DNA of 64,000 nucleotides, from contig CAZLRH010000012.1 of the NCBI GenBank assembly GCA_964562015.1, forward strand, positions 54,287-118,286, in the 5' to 3' direction. The stretch's first letter is position 1. Each line of letters begins with the position of its first letter. The notes beneath the pieces are model-generated. The model ran no database searches. It was not told the DNA's origin and saw only the letters and a list, made by a program, of their open reading frames with translations. Positions 45,867 to 54,620 of the stretch are shown here, one piece after another. Both the position numbers and the translations under genes were made by a program. The stretch is from CAZLRH01 sp964562015. GTDB taxonomy: Bacteria > Verrucomicrobiota > Verrucomicrobiia > Opitutales > JABDGR01.

Positions 45867-47129
45867 ATGAGCAACGAAATCCTTTCCGTCCTCGAATACA
45901 TGGAAAAGGAAAAGGGGATCAGCCGCGACGACATGATCGCGGCGATCACCCAAGCCATCCGTAGCGCCGCCACCAAGGGCGTCAGCGCCGGGTCCGACCT
46001 GCGCGTCGAGATCAACCCCAAGACCGGCCAGCTCAAAGCCTGGGCCTCCTTTAAGATAGTGGACTCCGTGGCCGACCCGGCGACCGAGATCCATCTCGAA
46101 AAAGCCAGCCTTTACACCCCGAGCCCGAAGCTCGGCGAATCCATCCAGAAGGAGATCGACCCCGCGCTCCTCGGCCGCATCGCCGCGCAGACGGCCCGCC
46201 AGGCCATCATGCAGCGCGTGCGCCAATTTGAAAAGGATCGCGTTTACGAAGAGTACAAGGATTTGGTCGGCGACATCGTCACCGGCACGGTGCGCCGCCG
46301 CGAACGCGGGGATTTGATGGTGGACCTGGGCAAGTCCGAGGCCACCTTGCCGCCGCGCGAATGCATCCCCGGCGAAAACTACGCCCCCGGCGAGCGCATC
46401 CGCTGTCTGCTGCTCAATATCGAGAACACTGCCCGCGGCCCGGAGATCATTCTTTCCCGCGCGAGCCCGAAATTTGTCCGCCGTCTCTTTGAATTGGAAG
46501 TCGCCGAAATCACCGACGGCACGGTGTCCATCGAAGCCATGGCCCGTGAACCGGGTTATCGCACCAAGATTTCCGTCAACACCACGGATCAAAAGGTAGA
46601 CCCCGTCGGCGCCTGTGTCGGCGCCCGTGGCGCGCGCGTGAAGAGCATTGTCCGCGAACTCGGTGGTGAGAAGATCGACATCATCCGCCATTACGCCGAC
46701 CCCCAGCGCATGTTGGAGGAGGCCATGCGTCCGGCCGTGCCGAAAAACATGCGCGTCGATGAACGCAGCCGCCGCATCTATTTTGAAGTGGCGGAAAAAG
46801 ACCTCGCCACCGCCATCGGTCGCGGCGGCCAGAACGCCAAGCTCACCTCCCGCCTCATGGGCTGGAAGCTCGATATTTCCCGCGAAAAACAGGAAGCCCT
46901 CGGTTTCGACGAACGCAAGCAGAAGGCCATCGAAGGCATCGGCGGCGTCCCCGGCATCACCGAAGAACAAGCCGCGAAACTCGTCGCCATGGGCATCAAT
47001 TCCCTGGAGGCGTTCGAGGATGTGTCCGCCGAAGATTTGGTGGGCGCCGGTTTCTCCGTCGAGGAAGCGTCCGAAGTCATCAACCGTCTCGTGGCCGCGC
47101 GCGAAGGCCGCTCGGCTCCCACGGCCTAG
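45867..47129 (+). CDS. nusA: Transcription termination/antitermination factor NusA
   Basis: 420 residues. The N-terminal RNA-polymerase-binding domain (1-125), S1 domain (about 130-200, VTGTVRRRERGDLMVDLG), and two KH domains (VGACVGARGARVKSIVREL and TAIGRGGQNAKLTSRL) are in the normal order. A C-terminal helix-hairpin-helix/acidic-repeat-like segment (PGITEEQAAKLVAMGINSL) follows. NusA modulates pausing and termination. rimP, usually just upstream, is absent here. A terminator hairpin in its leader suggests autoregulation of its own synthesis. First gene of the translation cluster. Confidence 0.97.
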   Translation: MSNEILSVLEYMEKEKGISRDDMIAAITQAIRSAATKGVSAGSDLRVEINPKTGQLKAWASFKIVDSVADPATEIHLEKASLYTPSPKLGESIQKEIDPALLGRIAAQTARQAIMQRVRQFEKDRVYEEYKDLVGDIVTGTVRRRERGDLMVDLGKSEATLPPRECIPGENYAPGERIRCLLLNIENTARGPEIILSRASPKFVRRLFELEVAEITDGTVSIEAMAREPGYRTKISVNTTDQKVDPVGACVGARGARVKSIVRELGGEKIDIIRHYADPQRMLEEAMRPAVPKNMRVDERSRRIYFEVAEKDLATAIGRGGQNAKLTSRLMGWKLDISREKQEALGFDERKQKAIEGIGGVPGITEEQAAKLVAMGINSLEAFEDVSAEDLVGAGFSVEEASEVINRLVAAREGRSAPTA

Positions 47130-47305
47130 TTTTTCCCGCCATGCCCTTTTTCCACCCACCTTATTCACCGCCTACGGCACCGGCCATCCGGGTCTCGCAC
47201 CCATGACGGCGGCGCGCTTCAGTTTAAGAGGCGTGCCGGTTTCCGGCCTTTGGCGACTCACCACTTTTCCCGACCTGACCGGCTTGGCCCGGCCCCACCA
47301 TCTCC

Positions 47306-49786
47306 ATGAGCGACCGCGTTTACGACCTTTCCAAACAGCTCAACATGGGCAACCAGGAGCTCATGGACCTGTTGAAGAGTCGTGGGTACGTCATTAAGAG
47401 TCCGTCATCGACGATTGATAAGATTTCCGCCGAGGCCTTGCGCAAGGAGTTTGCGCACCTCATCACACCCGTGGCCGCGCCGGAAGCCCCGGCTGTCGTC
47501 GAACCGCCCAAGCCGGCCACCGCGCCCAGCCGCACGGTCAAGACCACGGACGATTTGGATCAGGAACGCCGCGAGCGCGAAGCCGCGGAAGCCGCCGCCA
47601 AAGCCGCCGCGGCGCCGCCGAAGCCCGTAGTTCCGGCTCCGCCGAAGCTCCCGATTCCGCAGGCCCAGCGCCCACCGCCCGTGATGCCGCCGCGTCCGCC
47701 GCCGGGCTCGGCTCCGAGTTCGCCGATGGTTCCGCCCGCTCCGGCGCGCCCGCCCATGCCGCCGATGCGTCCGCTCCCGACGCCGACGGTTCCGCCGGTT
47801 TCCGGCGTGGTCATCAATTCTCCGCGTCCCTCGCCGCCGCGTCCGCCCGCCGTCTCGCCCGCGCGCCCGCCGTCGGCTCCCTCCGCTCCGAAAGCGCCGC
47901 CTCCTCCTCCGGCTGCGCCGAAAATGCCGGTCGGCCCGAAAGACGCGCCTGCGGTGAGCGCTCCGGCCTCGGCCGAAGCCGCCGTCGAAATTATCTCCGG
48001 CCCCGGAGGGAAAATTTTGCAGGCCAAGCCGCCCTTCATCGTGCGCGACTTTGCGGTGATGCTCGGCACCAAGCCCTTCAAGCTCATTTCCGAACTCATG
48101 GAGATGGGCATTTTCGCCTCGATGAATCAGGCGGTGGAGGAGGAAGTGGCTGTCCGCGTCGCCAAACGCCACGGGTTCACGCTCGAGATCAAGCACCGCG
48201 GCGAACAGCAGCAGGCCGCCCCGGAGAAAAAGCCCGTCCCAACCGCGGAAGACGAAGCGAAGCTCATGGAGCCGCGCCCGCCGGTGGTCGTGGTCCTCGG
48301 CCACGTCAATCACGGCAAGACGAGCCTGCTCGACGCCATTCGCCAGAGCGATGTCGTGGCGGGCGAAGCCGGGGGCATCACCCAGCACACGGGCGCGTAT
48401 CAGGTCACGCACAAAGATCACAAAATCACTTTTCTGGACACACCCGGTCACGCCGCCTTCTCGAAGATGCGCGAGCGCGGTGCGAACCTCACGGACATCG
48501 CTGTCTTGGTGGTGGCCGCCGACGACGGTTTCATGCCGCAGACGGACGAGGCCCTCAAGTTTGCCCAGACCGCCGGCGTGCCGGTCGTTGTGGCCGTCAA
48601 CAAAATGGACGCCAAGGGCGCGAATATCGAACGCGTCAAGCAAGGCATGCAGCAACGCGGCATCACCTCGGAGGACTGGGGCGGGGAAACCTTGTGCGAG
48701 CCGATTTCAGCGCTAAAGAAGTTGAACATCGACAAGCTGCTCGACGCCCTGCTGCTCCAGGCCGAAATTTTGGAATTGAAGGCGAATCCTAAATGCCCTG
48801 CCGAGGGCGTGGTCGTGGAATCGCAGGTCGAAATCGGCCGCGGCGCCACCGCCACCATCATCGTCGAGAAGGGCACGCTCAAGCTTGGCGACGCCTTGGT
48901 TTGCGGCACGCAATATTGCAAAGTGCGCGCAATGGTCGATGACCACGACAAGCCGCTCAAGTCCGTCACCCCTGGCTCGCCCGCCCGCATTCTCGGCTGG
49001 TCCGATGCCCCGGATGCCGGCGCCCACTTTATCGTCGTCGAAAATGAGCGCGCCGCGAAGGCCGCCGCCGAAGCCGCCTCCCAGGCCGCCAAGCGCGCGG
49101 AATTCGGCGCCGGCGGGCCGCCTGATCGCGTGACGGACCTGGACATGCTCCTGAAGGCCATTCACGAGACGAAGCAGAAAGTTTTCCGCGTCCTCATCAA
49201 GGGCGATGTGCACGGCACAGTCGAGGCGCTCGAGGGCTGCCTGCTCGATATCAAGAGCGACAAGGTGAAGCTCGAAGTCGTGGCGGCCGAGGTCGGCCCC
49301 ATCGGCAAGAATGATATCATCATGGCGAGCTCCGCCGGGTCGGCCGTCATCGGTTTCAACGTGCGCCTGGAAAACGGCGTCGCCCCGCTGGCCAAGCACA
49401 AGGGCGTGCGCATCATCCAGCACAATATCATTTACGAATTGATCACCCAGGTGCGCGACGCGATGGCGGAGCTGCTCGACCCCGAATTGCGCGAGCACAA
49501 GCTCGGCGCGGCGGAGGTCCGGCAGGTGTTCCCGCTCGCGAAGGGCTTTGTCGCCGGTTGCATGGTCACGGAAGGGCGCATCACGCGCGACGGCCATGCC
49601 CGCGTCATGCGCAAGAACGTGACGCTGTTCACGGGCCGCGTTGGCACGCTCAAACGTTTCAAGGACGACGCCAGCGAAGTGCGCGCCGGGTTCGAGTGCG
49701 GCATCCGCCTCAACAACTTCGACGACTACCAGCCCGGCGACGTTATCGAATGCTTCGAGATCCAGCAAATCCGCTCGTCGCTATAA
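47306..49786 (+). CDS. infB: Translation initiation factor IF-2
   Basis: 826 residues. The N-terminal helical IF2-N element (DLSKQLNMGNQELMDLLKSR) is followed by a very Pro/Ala-rich linker (about 50-225). The GTPase domain (about 330-500) has G1 GHVNHGKTSLLDAI, G3 DTPGHAAF and G4 NKMD, then two beta-barrel domains and the fMet-tRNA-binding C domain. It places initiator tRNA on the 30S subunit. It follows nusA after 176 bases that lack a clear terminator, so read-through is likely. ATG context is CCATCTCCATG. Confidence 0.98.
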   Translation: MSDRVYDLSKQLNMGNQELMDLLKSRGYVIKSPSSTIDKISAEALRKEFAHLITPVAAPEAPAVVEPPKPATAPSRTVKTTDDLDQERREREAAEAAAKAAAAPPKPVVPAPPKLPIPQAQRPPPVMPPRPPPGSAPSSPMVPPAPARPPMPPMRPLPTPTVPPVSGVVINSPRPSPPRPPAVSPARPPSAPSAPKAPPPPPAAPKMPVGPKDAPAVSAPASAEAAVEIISGPGGKILQAKPPFIVRDFAVMLGTKPFKLISELMEMGIFASMNQAVEEEVAVRVAKRHGFTLEIKHRGEQQQAAPEKKPVPTAEDEAKLMEPRPPVVVVLGHVNHGKTSLLDAIRQSDVVAGEAGGITQHTGAYQVTHKDHKITFLDTPGHAAFSKMRERGANLTDIAVLVVAADDGFMPQTDEALKFAQTAGVPVVVAVNKMDAKGANIERVKQGMQQRGITSEDWGGETLCEPISALKKLNIDKLLDALLLQAEILELKANPKCPAEGVVVESQVEIGRGATATIIVEKGTLKLGDALVCGTQYCKVRAMVDDHDKPLKSVTPGSPARILGWSDAPDAGAHFIVVENERAAKAAAEAASQAAKRAEFGAGGPPDRVTDLDMLLKAIHETKQKVFRVLIKGDVHGTVEALEGCLLDIKSDKVKLEVVAAEVGPIGKNDIIMASSAGSAVIGFNVRLENGVAPLAKHKGVRIIQHNIIYELITQVRDAMAELLDPELREHKLGAAEVRQVFPLAKGFVAGCMVTEGRITRDGHARVMRKNVTLFTGRVGTLKRFKDDASEVRAGFECGIRLNNFDDYQPGDVIECFEIQQIRSSL

Positions 49787-49798
49787 GCGCCGCGCGGT

Positions 49799-49886
49799 AT
49801 AAGGTGAAAAGTATAAGGTGAAAAAGTGCGACTGGCGTGCCGGTTCCTCATTTTGAATTTTCCATTTTTAATTTTGAATTGTTTGC
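49799..49886. repeat. Two degenerate word repeats upstream of rbfA
   Basis: A TATAAGGTGAAAAG tandem (49799-49826) is followed by an AATTTTCCATTTTTAATTTT tract ending four bases before the rbfA ATG. The second tract resembles those before truB and purQ, in the same orientation to the gene. Confidence 0.7.
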
Positions 49887-49887
49887 C

Positions 49888-50310
49888 ATGTCCCGCGTCA
49901 CCCGCATCAACGAACTGGTCCTGCACGAACTGAGTGACGTGCTGCACACGCGCTTTCGCGACCGCGCCGTGGCCATCACCCTCTCGGGCGTCGAGACCGC
50001 GCCCGACCTGCGCTCCGCGCGGGTGTTTTATTCCGTGCTCGGCGACGCCCGCGCGCGGGTCGAGGCCGAGCAGCTTTTTGCCGAAATCAAAAACGAGCTG
50101 CGCACACTCCTCGGCAAGCACGTCATCCTCAAGTACACGCCGCACCTGGAGTTCGTGTTCGACGAATCCATCGCGCGCGGCAGCCGCATTATTTCCGTGC
50201 TCGAAGAATTGGCGGCCCATGGCGAATTCGACGACCAGCCACCCGCGGAACCGCCGCCGGTGGACATTCCCCCGGCCCGGCGCGAACGCCCCAAGCGCGC
50301 CAGAAACTAA
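49888..50310 (+). CDS. rbfA: 30S ribosome-binding factor A
   Basis: 140 residues, single KH-like domain: RVTRINELVLHELSDVLHTRF, VTIxLSGVExxPDLRSARVFYSVLG-type strand order, and TPHLEFVFDESIARGSRI. It assists 16S rRNA 5'-end maturation and 30S assembly, especially in the cold. The C-terminal tail is Pro/Arg-rich. The start at 49888 matches the family; the frame upstream runs into repeat sequence. Standard position after infB. Confidence 0.95.
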   Translation: MSRVTRINELVLHELSDVLHTRFRDRAVAITLSGVETAPDLRSARVFYSVLGDARARVEAEQLFAEIKNELRTLLGKHVILKYTPHLEFVFDESIARGSRIISVLEELAAHGEFDDQPPAEPPPVDIPPARRERPKRARN

Positions 50311-50353
50311 AGCATCAAAAACTAGAACACTAAGAACTAGGACGCTAAAACAC
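50308..50353. repeat. Degenerate word repeat upstream of nrnA
   Basis: ACTAGAACACTAAGAACTAG and CTAAAACAC units end about ten bases before the nrnA ATG. The same word, in the same orientation to the gene, precedes purQ (complement of 6511-6544). Confidence 0.7.
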
Positions 50354-50362
50354 TTTCCGCCC

Positions 50363-51367
50363 ATGTACTTTCCCGAAAAATCCCCGGCCTTCAAGAAACT
50401 GCTCGGCGAAATGCGCGGGCGGCCCGTGGCCGTGCTCGGGCACATGCGCCCGGACGGTGATTGCGTTGGCTCGCAAGTTGGCCTGACCCGCGTGCTGCGC
50501 GCACTGGGCGTGGACGCCATCGCGGTCAACCACGACACCGTGCCACGCGTGCTGGCGGATTTTGTCGGCGACACCCCGTGGCGCCGCGCGGCCGATTACC
50601 AGCCAGTGCCGGGCACGGTGGCCGCCTGCGTGGATTGCGCCGACCACTCGCGCCTGGGCCCGCGCCTGCGCGAATTATTTCCCCGCCCGTGGCTGGCGGT
50701 CGATCACCATTTGTCCAACGGCAATTTCGCCGAAAATAATTTCGTCTTTCCCGAAACCGCGGCCACCGCCGAAGTCCTCGCCGGTTTATTTTCCGACAAC
50801 GGTTTGAAGCCCGATGCCATCGCGGCCCAGGCACTTTACGTCGGTATTGCGACGGATACCGGCCAGTTTCGTTTTCCGTCCACGACGCCGCAGGTTTTTC
50901 GCCTTTGCTCGGAGTTGATGGCCGCGGGCGCCGTGCCGGCCGAGGCCGCCGCGCTGCTCTACGAGCGCGAAAGTTTCGGCAAGATGCGCTTGTTGCAGGT
51001 TTTCCTGAATTCCCTGCGCCTGGAAATGGGCGGCCGCGTATGCGTCGGCGTGCTGCGCGACAGTGATTATGAAACCACCGGCGCGCTGCGTGAAGATTCC
51101 GAGGGCCTGGTGGATTATGCCCGCGCCATCGAAGGCGTCGAAGTGGGCGCGCTGCTCGAGGAACGCAAGGGCGCGCTCAAGGGCAGCCTGCGGGCGAAGG
51201 ACGCACGTTATGCGCTGCACCGCCTCGCGCAACGTTATCAGGGTGGCGGCCATGCCTGCGCCGCCGGTTTCAATCTCACCGACACCATCGACGGCTTTTA
51301 TCCCCGCTTCCTCGCCGACCTCGCCACGCACCTGCGCGAAACTGCGGGAGAGGTCGCCATGCGATAA
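50363..51367 (+). CDS. nrnA: DHH-family oligoribonuclease/pAp phosphatase
   Basis: 334 residues. DHH-domain motifs appear in order: GHMRPDGDCVGSQVGL, ACVDCADHSRLG, VDHHLSNGNFAENNF and YVGIATDTGQFRF. The DHHA1 domain ends with RYQGGGHACAAGFNL. It hydrolyses nanoRNAs and 3'-phosphoadenosine 5'-phosphate with Mn. It sits between rbfA and truB, the position NrnA/RecJ-like genes often hold in this cluster. ATG at 50363 preceded by CCGCCC. Confidence 0.93.
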   Translation: MYFPEKSPAFKKLLGEMRGRPVAVLGHMRPDGDCVGSQVGLTRVLRALGVDAIAVNHDTVPRVLADFVGDTPWRRAADYQPVPGTVAACVDCADHSRLGPRLRELFPRPWLAVDHHLSNGNFAENNFVFPETAATAEVLAGLFSDNGLKPDAIAAQALYVGIATDTGQFRFPSTTPQVFRLCSELMAAGAVPAEAAALLYERESFGKMRLLQVFLNSLRLEMGGRVCVGVLRDSDYETTGALREDSEGLVDYARAIEGVEVGALLEERKGALKGSLRAKDARYALHRLAQRYQGGGHACAAGFNLTDTIDGFYPRFLADLATHLRETAGEVAMR

Positions 51368-51411
51368 CCAGAAATCGCAGACGCGGCCGACCTTCCGGGT
51401 TGGCGGGTCTA

Positions 51412-51446
51412 TTTTTAATTTTCCATTTTAAATTTTTGAATTTCTG
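51412..51446. repeat. AT-rich word repeat upstream of truB
   Basis: A TTTTTAATTTTCCATTTTAA tract ends a few bases before the truB ATG, in the same orientation as the tract before rbfA. Confidence 0.65.
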
Positions 51447-51449
51447 CCC

Positions 51450-52178
51450 ATGTCCGCTCCCGACATCCACCAGCTTGAAGGCGTGCTCCTCGTGGACAAG
51501 CCGCCCGGCCTGACCTCGCACGACGTCGTCGCGCGCCTGCGCCACCGGCTGCGCATCCGCCAGATCGGCCATGCCGGCACGCTCGACCCGCTGGCCACCG
51601 GCTTGCTGGTCATCCTCGTTGGTCGCGCCACCAAAATTTCCCAGTATTTGATGAGTCTCGACAAGGAGTACGAAGGCACCATGGAGTTCGGCAAAGTGAC
51701 CGATTCGCACGATGCCGACGGCGAAGTGCTGGAAACCCATCCGGTGCCGGCGATCACAGAGGCTGAGTTGCGCACCGTCATGCAGGGGTTTCTCGGCGAC
51801 CAGTACCAGACGCCACCCATGTTTTCCGCCAAGAAAATCAAGGGTGTGCCGCTTTACAAACTCGCGCGCAAGGGCCAGGAAGTCGAGCGCGAGCCCCGCT
51901 TCATTCATGTGCACGCGTTTGATTTGCTCACGTTCACCCTGCCGACGGTGACCTTCCGCCTCAAATGCACGAAGGGCACGTACGTGCGCACCATCGCCCA
52001 CGACCTCGGCCGCAAACTCGGTTGCGGCGCCATGCTCGCCGCCCTCCGGCGCACCGGTTCCGGCCAATTCCGCGTGACCGATTCCACCGCGCTGGCGGAT
52101 TTCGACACGTTGAGCCACGCCGAAGTTCGCCGCCGGCTCATCCCTGTGTATCAGGCGGTACCGAGCCACGTGTTGTGA
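51450..52178 (+). CDS. truB: tRNA pseudouridine-55 synthase
   Basis: 242 residues. It makes pseudouridine 55 in the T-loop of tRNAs. The catalytic Asp46 lies in HAGTLDPLATGLLVILVG. The PPxFSAKKIKGVPLYKLARKG block and RLKCTKGTYVRTIAHDLG are family hallmarks. The PUA-like C-terminal extension is absent or minimal, as in short TruB forms. The stop TGA overlaps a possible GTG start of ribF (GTGA), so these two genes are probably translated together. Confidence 0.97.
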   Translation: MSAPDIHQLEGVLLVDKPPGLTSHDVVARLRHRLRIRQIGHAGTLDPLATGLLVILVGRATKISQYLMSLDKEYEGTMEFGKVTDSHDADGEVLETHPVPAITEAELRTVMQGFLGDQYQTPPMFSAKKIKGVPLYKLARKGQEVEREPRFIHVHAFDLLTFTLPTVTFRLKCTKGTYVRTIAHDLGRKLGCGAMLAALRRTGSGQFRVTDSTALADFDTLSHAEVRRRLIPVYQAVPSHVL

Positions 52179-52201
52179 GCGAAAATTTCCGTCCGGTCGC
52201 C

Positions 52202-53167
52202 ATGCCCGCTGGAATCACCACCGCCGCCTCGCTGGCCGCCGCCGCGCCGCCGCCGGGGCCATTGCATTTGGCCATCGGCATGTTTGACGGCGTGCATCTC
52301 GGGCATCAGGCCGTCATCGAGGCCGCGATACATTCCGCGCAACCGGCGGGCGGCGTTTCGGCGGTGCTGACTTTTCATCCGCACCCGAGCCGGCTTTTTC
52401 GTCCCGACGCGCCGACGCCCTTACTCATGCCCTCGGCGGCAAAAATCCGCTTTTTGCACGACCTTGGGGTGAACACGGTCATCACGCAGCCCTTCACCCG
52501 GGCGTTCGCGCGCATCGAGGCCGGGGATTTTCTGGCGCGACTCAAGCGCCATTTGCCCGCGCTGGCCGCGGTGTACGTGGGCGAAAATTTTCGCTTTGGC
52601 CGCGGGCGCGCCGGCAATGTGCAAACCCTGGTGGAGTCCGGGCGGCGCGAAGGCATCGCGGTGGTGAGCGTCCCGGCCCTGCGGCGCAACGGCCAGCGCA
52701 TTTCCAGCACGCGCCTGCGCGAGTTGCTGGCCGCCGGGGAAATTGCCGAGGCCGGCCGCCATTTGGGCTACACCTATTTTTGCGATGGTGCGGTCCAGCC
52801 CGGCGCGCACTTGGGCCGCAAACTGGGCTTCCCCACGTTCAACTTCGCGTGGGCGCCCGAAGCCCGGCCGGCTTATGGCGTCTACGTCGTCCGCCTCCGC
52901 GCCGAGCGCGACGGAATTTTTCGCCGCGGGGTGGCGAATTACGGCCTGCGCCCGACGGTGACACGCGGACGCAAAGTGGCGCCCCTGCTGGAAGTGCATC
53001 TGCTCGGCGCCGCGCCCGCCCTGCGCGCCGGCTCGGCGGTGCGGGTGGAATGGCTCGAATTTCTCCGTCCCGAAAAAAAGTTTCCGGATCTGGAAGCCTT
53101 GAAGACACAAATCGCCCGCGACTGCACTGCCGCCCGAGCTTATTTCAAGCGCAAGAAAATCCGGTAG
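52202..53167 (+). CDS. ribF: Bifunctional riboflavin kinase/FAD synthetase
   Basis: 321 residues. The N-terminal nucleotidyltransferase domain (about 1-165) has AIGMFDGVHLGHQAVI and the RISSTRLRELLAAGEIAEA block. The C-terminal kinase (about 175-315) has GAHLGRKLGFPTFNF and GVANYGLRPTV. It makes FMN from riboflavin, then FAD. A GTG at 52175 overlapping the truB stop would add nine residues and is also plausible. Last gene of the nusA-ribF cluster. Confidence 0.96.
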   Translation: MPAGITTAASLAAAAPPPGPLHLAIGMFDGVHLGHQAVIEAAIHSAQPAGGVSAVLTFHPHPSRLFRPDAPTPLLMPSAAKIRFLHDLGVNTVITQPFTRAFARIEAGDFLARLKRHLPALAAVYVGENFRFGRGRAGNVQTLVESGRREGIAVVSVPALRRNGQRISSTRLRELLAAGEIAEAGRHLGYTYFCDGAVQPGAHLGRKLGFPTFNFAWAPEARPAYGVYVVRLRAERDGIFRRGVANYGLRPTVTRGRKVAPLLEVHLLGAAPALRAGSAVRVEWLEFLRPEKKFPDLEALKTQIARDCTAARAYFKRKKIR

Positions 53168-53187
53168 CGTTTTCGTAAATTCCTGAC

Positions 53188-53256
53188 GGCGTGCTGTGGT
53201 CAGCCCGCCCTGCCGGTGAACCGCCTTGGGGTGGGGCGCGGCGCCCTCACCGCGGC
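53188..53256. repeat. REP-like inverted doublet, family I, copy 2
   Basis: Units 53188-53214 (GGCGTGCTGTGGTCAGCCCG...) and 53231-53256 face each other and match the two units at 45415-45483 in sequence and order. It fills the convergent gap between ribF and the esterase. Confidence 0.7.
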
Positions 53257-53265
53257 ATTCGGTTT

Positions 53266-54513
53266 TCAATTGCCCGGTGTTGCGGTTGCCGCAGGTGTCG
53301 CCGCGGCTGGCGGCGAAAACGGCGGCACGTAGGCGCGCTCGACGGTGTCGGTCGGGTCGGTGTCTACCGGATGATCGCGCCAGAGCCAGCGCATCATGTC
53401 CGGGAATATCGCGCCGCCCATTTTCTGGCCGTGGTTGTTCATGCCCCAGGCGTAATTCACCTCGTAGCCCTTTTTCGTCAGCGCGGTCATAAGCCGGACA
53501 TTCTGGAGAAACCAGTCGTTATTCGGGCGGCCGGGCGTGCGGTTGTCATTGCGGCCGTCCTGCATGAAAATGCGGATGGGCTTCTTTTCACTTTCCGCGA
53601 CGAGTTCGGGATAAATATATTCGCCGCGCAAATCCGTAAAGCTGCCGACGATGGTGATGACTTTGCGGAAATCATTGGGGCGGAACCACGCCACCGCGAA
53701 CGCCGCGCAACCGCCCGAACTCGCGCCCATGATGCCGTGCAACTCGGGATCCGGAGAAATATTGTAGTCCTTTTTGAGCGCGGGCATCAATTCGTCCACG
53801 ACGACGCGGGCATATTTGTCGTTGGGCGTGTTGTACTCGTCGGGGCGGTTGGTGGTGCGGTCGCCCCAGCCCCCGCCGGGCTCCGGCGGCTCGGGCTGGT
53901 CGGGCCGGCGTCCGGGGTTGATGAACACCCCGAGCATGATCGGAATCTCGTGGCGGAAAATAAGATTATCAAGGACGTTCTGACCTTGCACATCACCCGG
54001 CGCGGCCATCATCGCCTGGCCGTCGTTGAAAATCATGACCGCGGTGGGCTTGGACGGGTCGTACTGCGCGGGCACATAAACATAATAGGTGTGCTGCGTG
54101 CCGGGATACGCCTCGGAAGGGATGATCGTGGGGCCGACGAAGTGGCCTTTCGGCACGCCATTCATGGGCAGCGAATCGGGGCCGAGCTTGTAGAACGCGT
54201 CGTTCGAAACATTGCCGCCGGTGTAAGTGTTGGGCAGCGGCTCGGGTGCCGGGCGCGGGGTGGTGGAACCCACGGGGGCGGCAGCGCCGCCATTGCCTGG
54301 GCCACCATTGCCACGACCTCCGCGACCACCGCGGGCTCCACGACCGGCACCGGGCGGATTGGTGGTGGCCGGAGCGTCAGTGGTGGGTGCGGCCGCTGGG
54401 GCTGCCGCAGGCGTCGTGGAAGTCGGTGTGGCCGGCGTGGTCGGCGACGTTTGCGCGAAGGCCGCGGCGAGGGACAGACCGCTAACCAGCAAGATCGCGG
54501 GGATGGTTTTCAT
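53266..54513 (-). CDS. Secreted esterase-like alpha/beta hydrolase
   Basis: 415 residues. Signal peptide MKTIPAILLVSGLSLAAAFA, then a long Thr/Pro/Ala- and Gly/Arg-rich region to about 110. The catalytic domain contains VYVPAQYDPSKPTAVMIFNDGQ and the nucleophile elbow GIMGASSGGCAAFAVAW (Ser in GASSGG), with a late His in GMNNHGQKM. This is the Fes/esterase D-like family often annotated as enterochelin esterase; extracellular members hydrolyse carbohydrate or phenolic esters. The start at 54513 matches the signal peptide; the frame continues upstream into a repeat. Confidence 0.85.
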   Translation of the reverse strand: MKTIPAILLVSGLSLAAAFAQTSPTTPATPTSTTPAAAPAAAPTTDAPATTNPPGAGRGARGGRGGRGNGGPGNGGAAAPVGSTTPRPAPEPLPNTYTGGNVSNDAFYKLGPDSLPMNGVPKGHFVGPTIIPSEAYPGTQHTYYVYVPAQYDPSKPTAVMIFNDGQAMMAAPGDVQGQNVLDNLIFRHEIPIMLGVFINPGRRPDQPEPPEPGGGWGDRTTNRPDEYNTPNDKYARVVVDELMPALKKDYNISPDPELHGIMGASSGGCAAFAVAWFRPNDFRKVITIVGSFTDLRGEYIYPELVAESEKKPIRIFMQDGRNDNRTPGRPNNDWFLQNVRLMTALTKKGYEVNYAWGMNNHGQKMGGAIFPDMMRWLWRDHPVDTDPTDTVERAYVPPFSPPAAATPAATATPGN

Positions 54514-54519
54514 GGGGTA

Positions 54520-54600
54520 GGTAAGGAAGGGAAGATAGAAGCTGGAAGATGGAATTTGGAAGTATGAGGACCGAGGTGGAAACGAAAACGGAGTTTCGGT
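54520..54600. repeat. CTTCCATCTTCCAGCTTCTA-type word repeat upstream of the esterase
   Basis: On the minus strand a pyrimidine-rich tract of drifting CTTCCANCTTC units ends close to the esterase ATG. A related tract precedes the epimerase gene at 60027. Confidence 0.6.
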
Positions 54601-54620
54601 CCTGGAGTGATTGATAAGGG

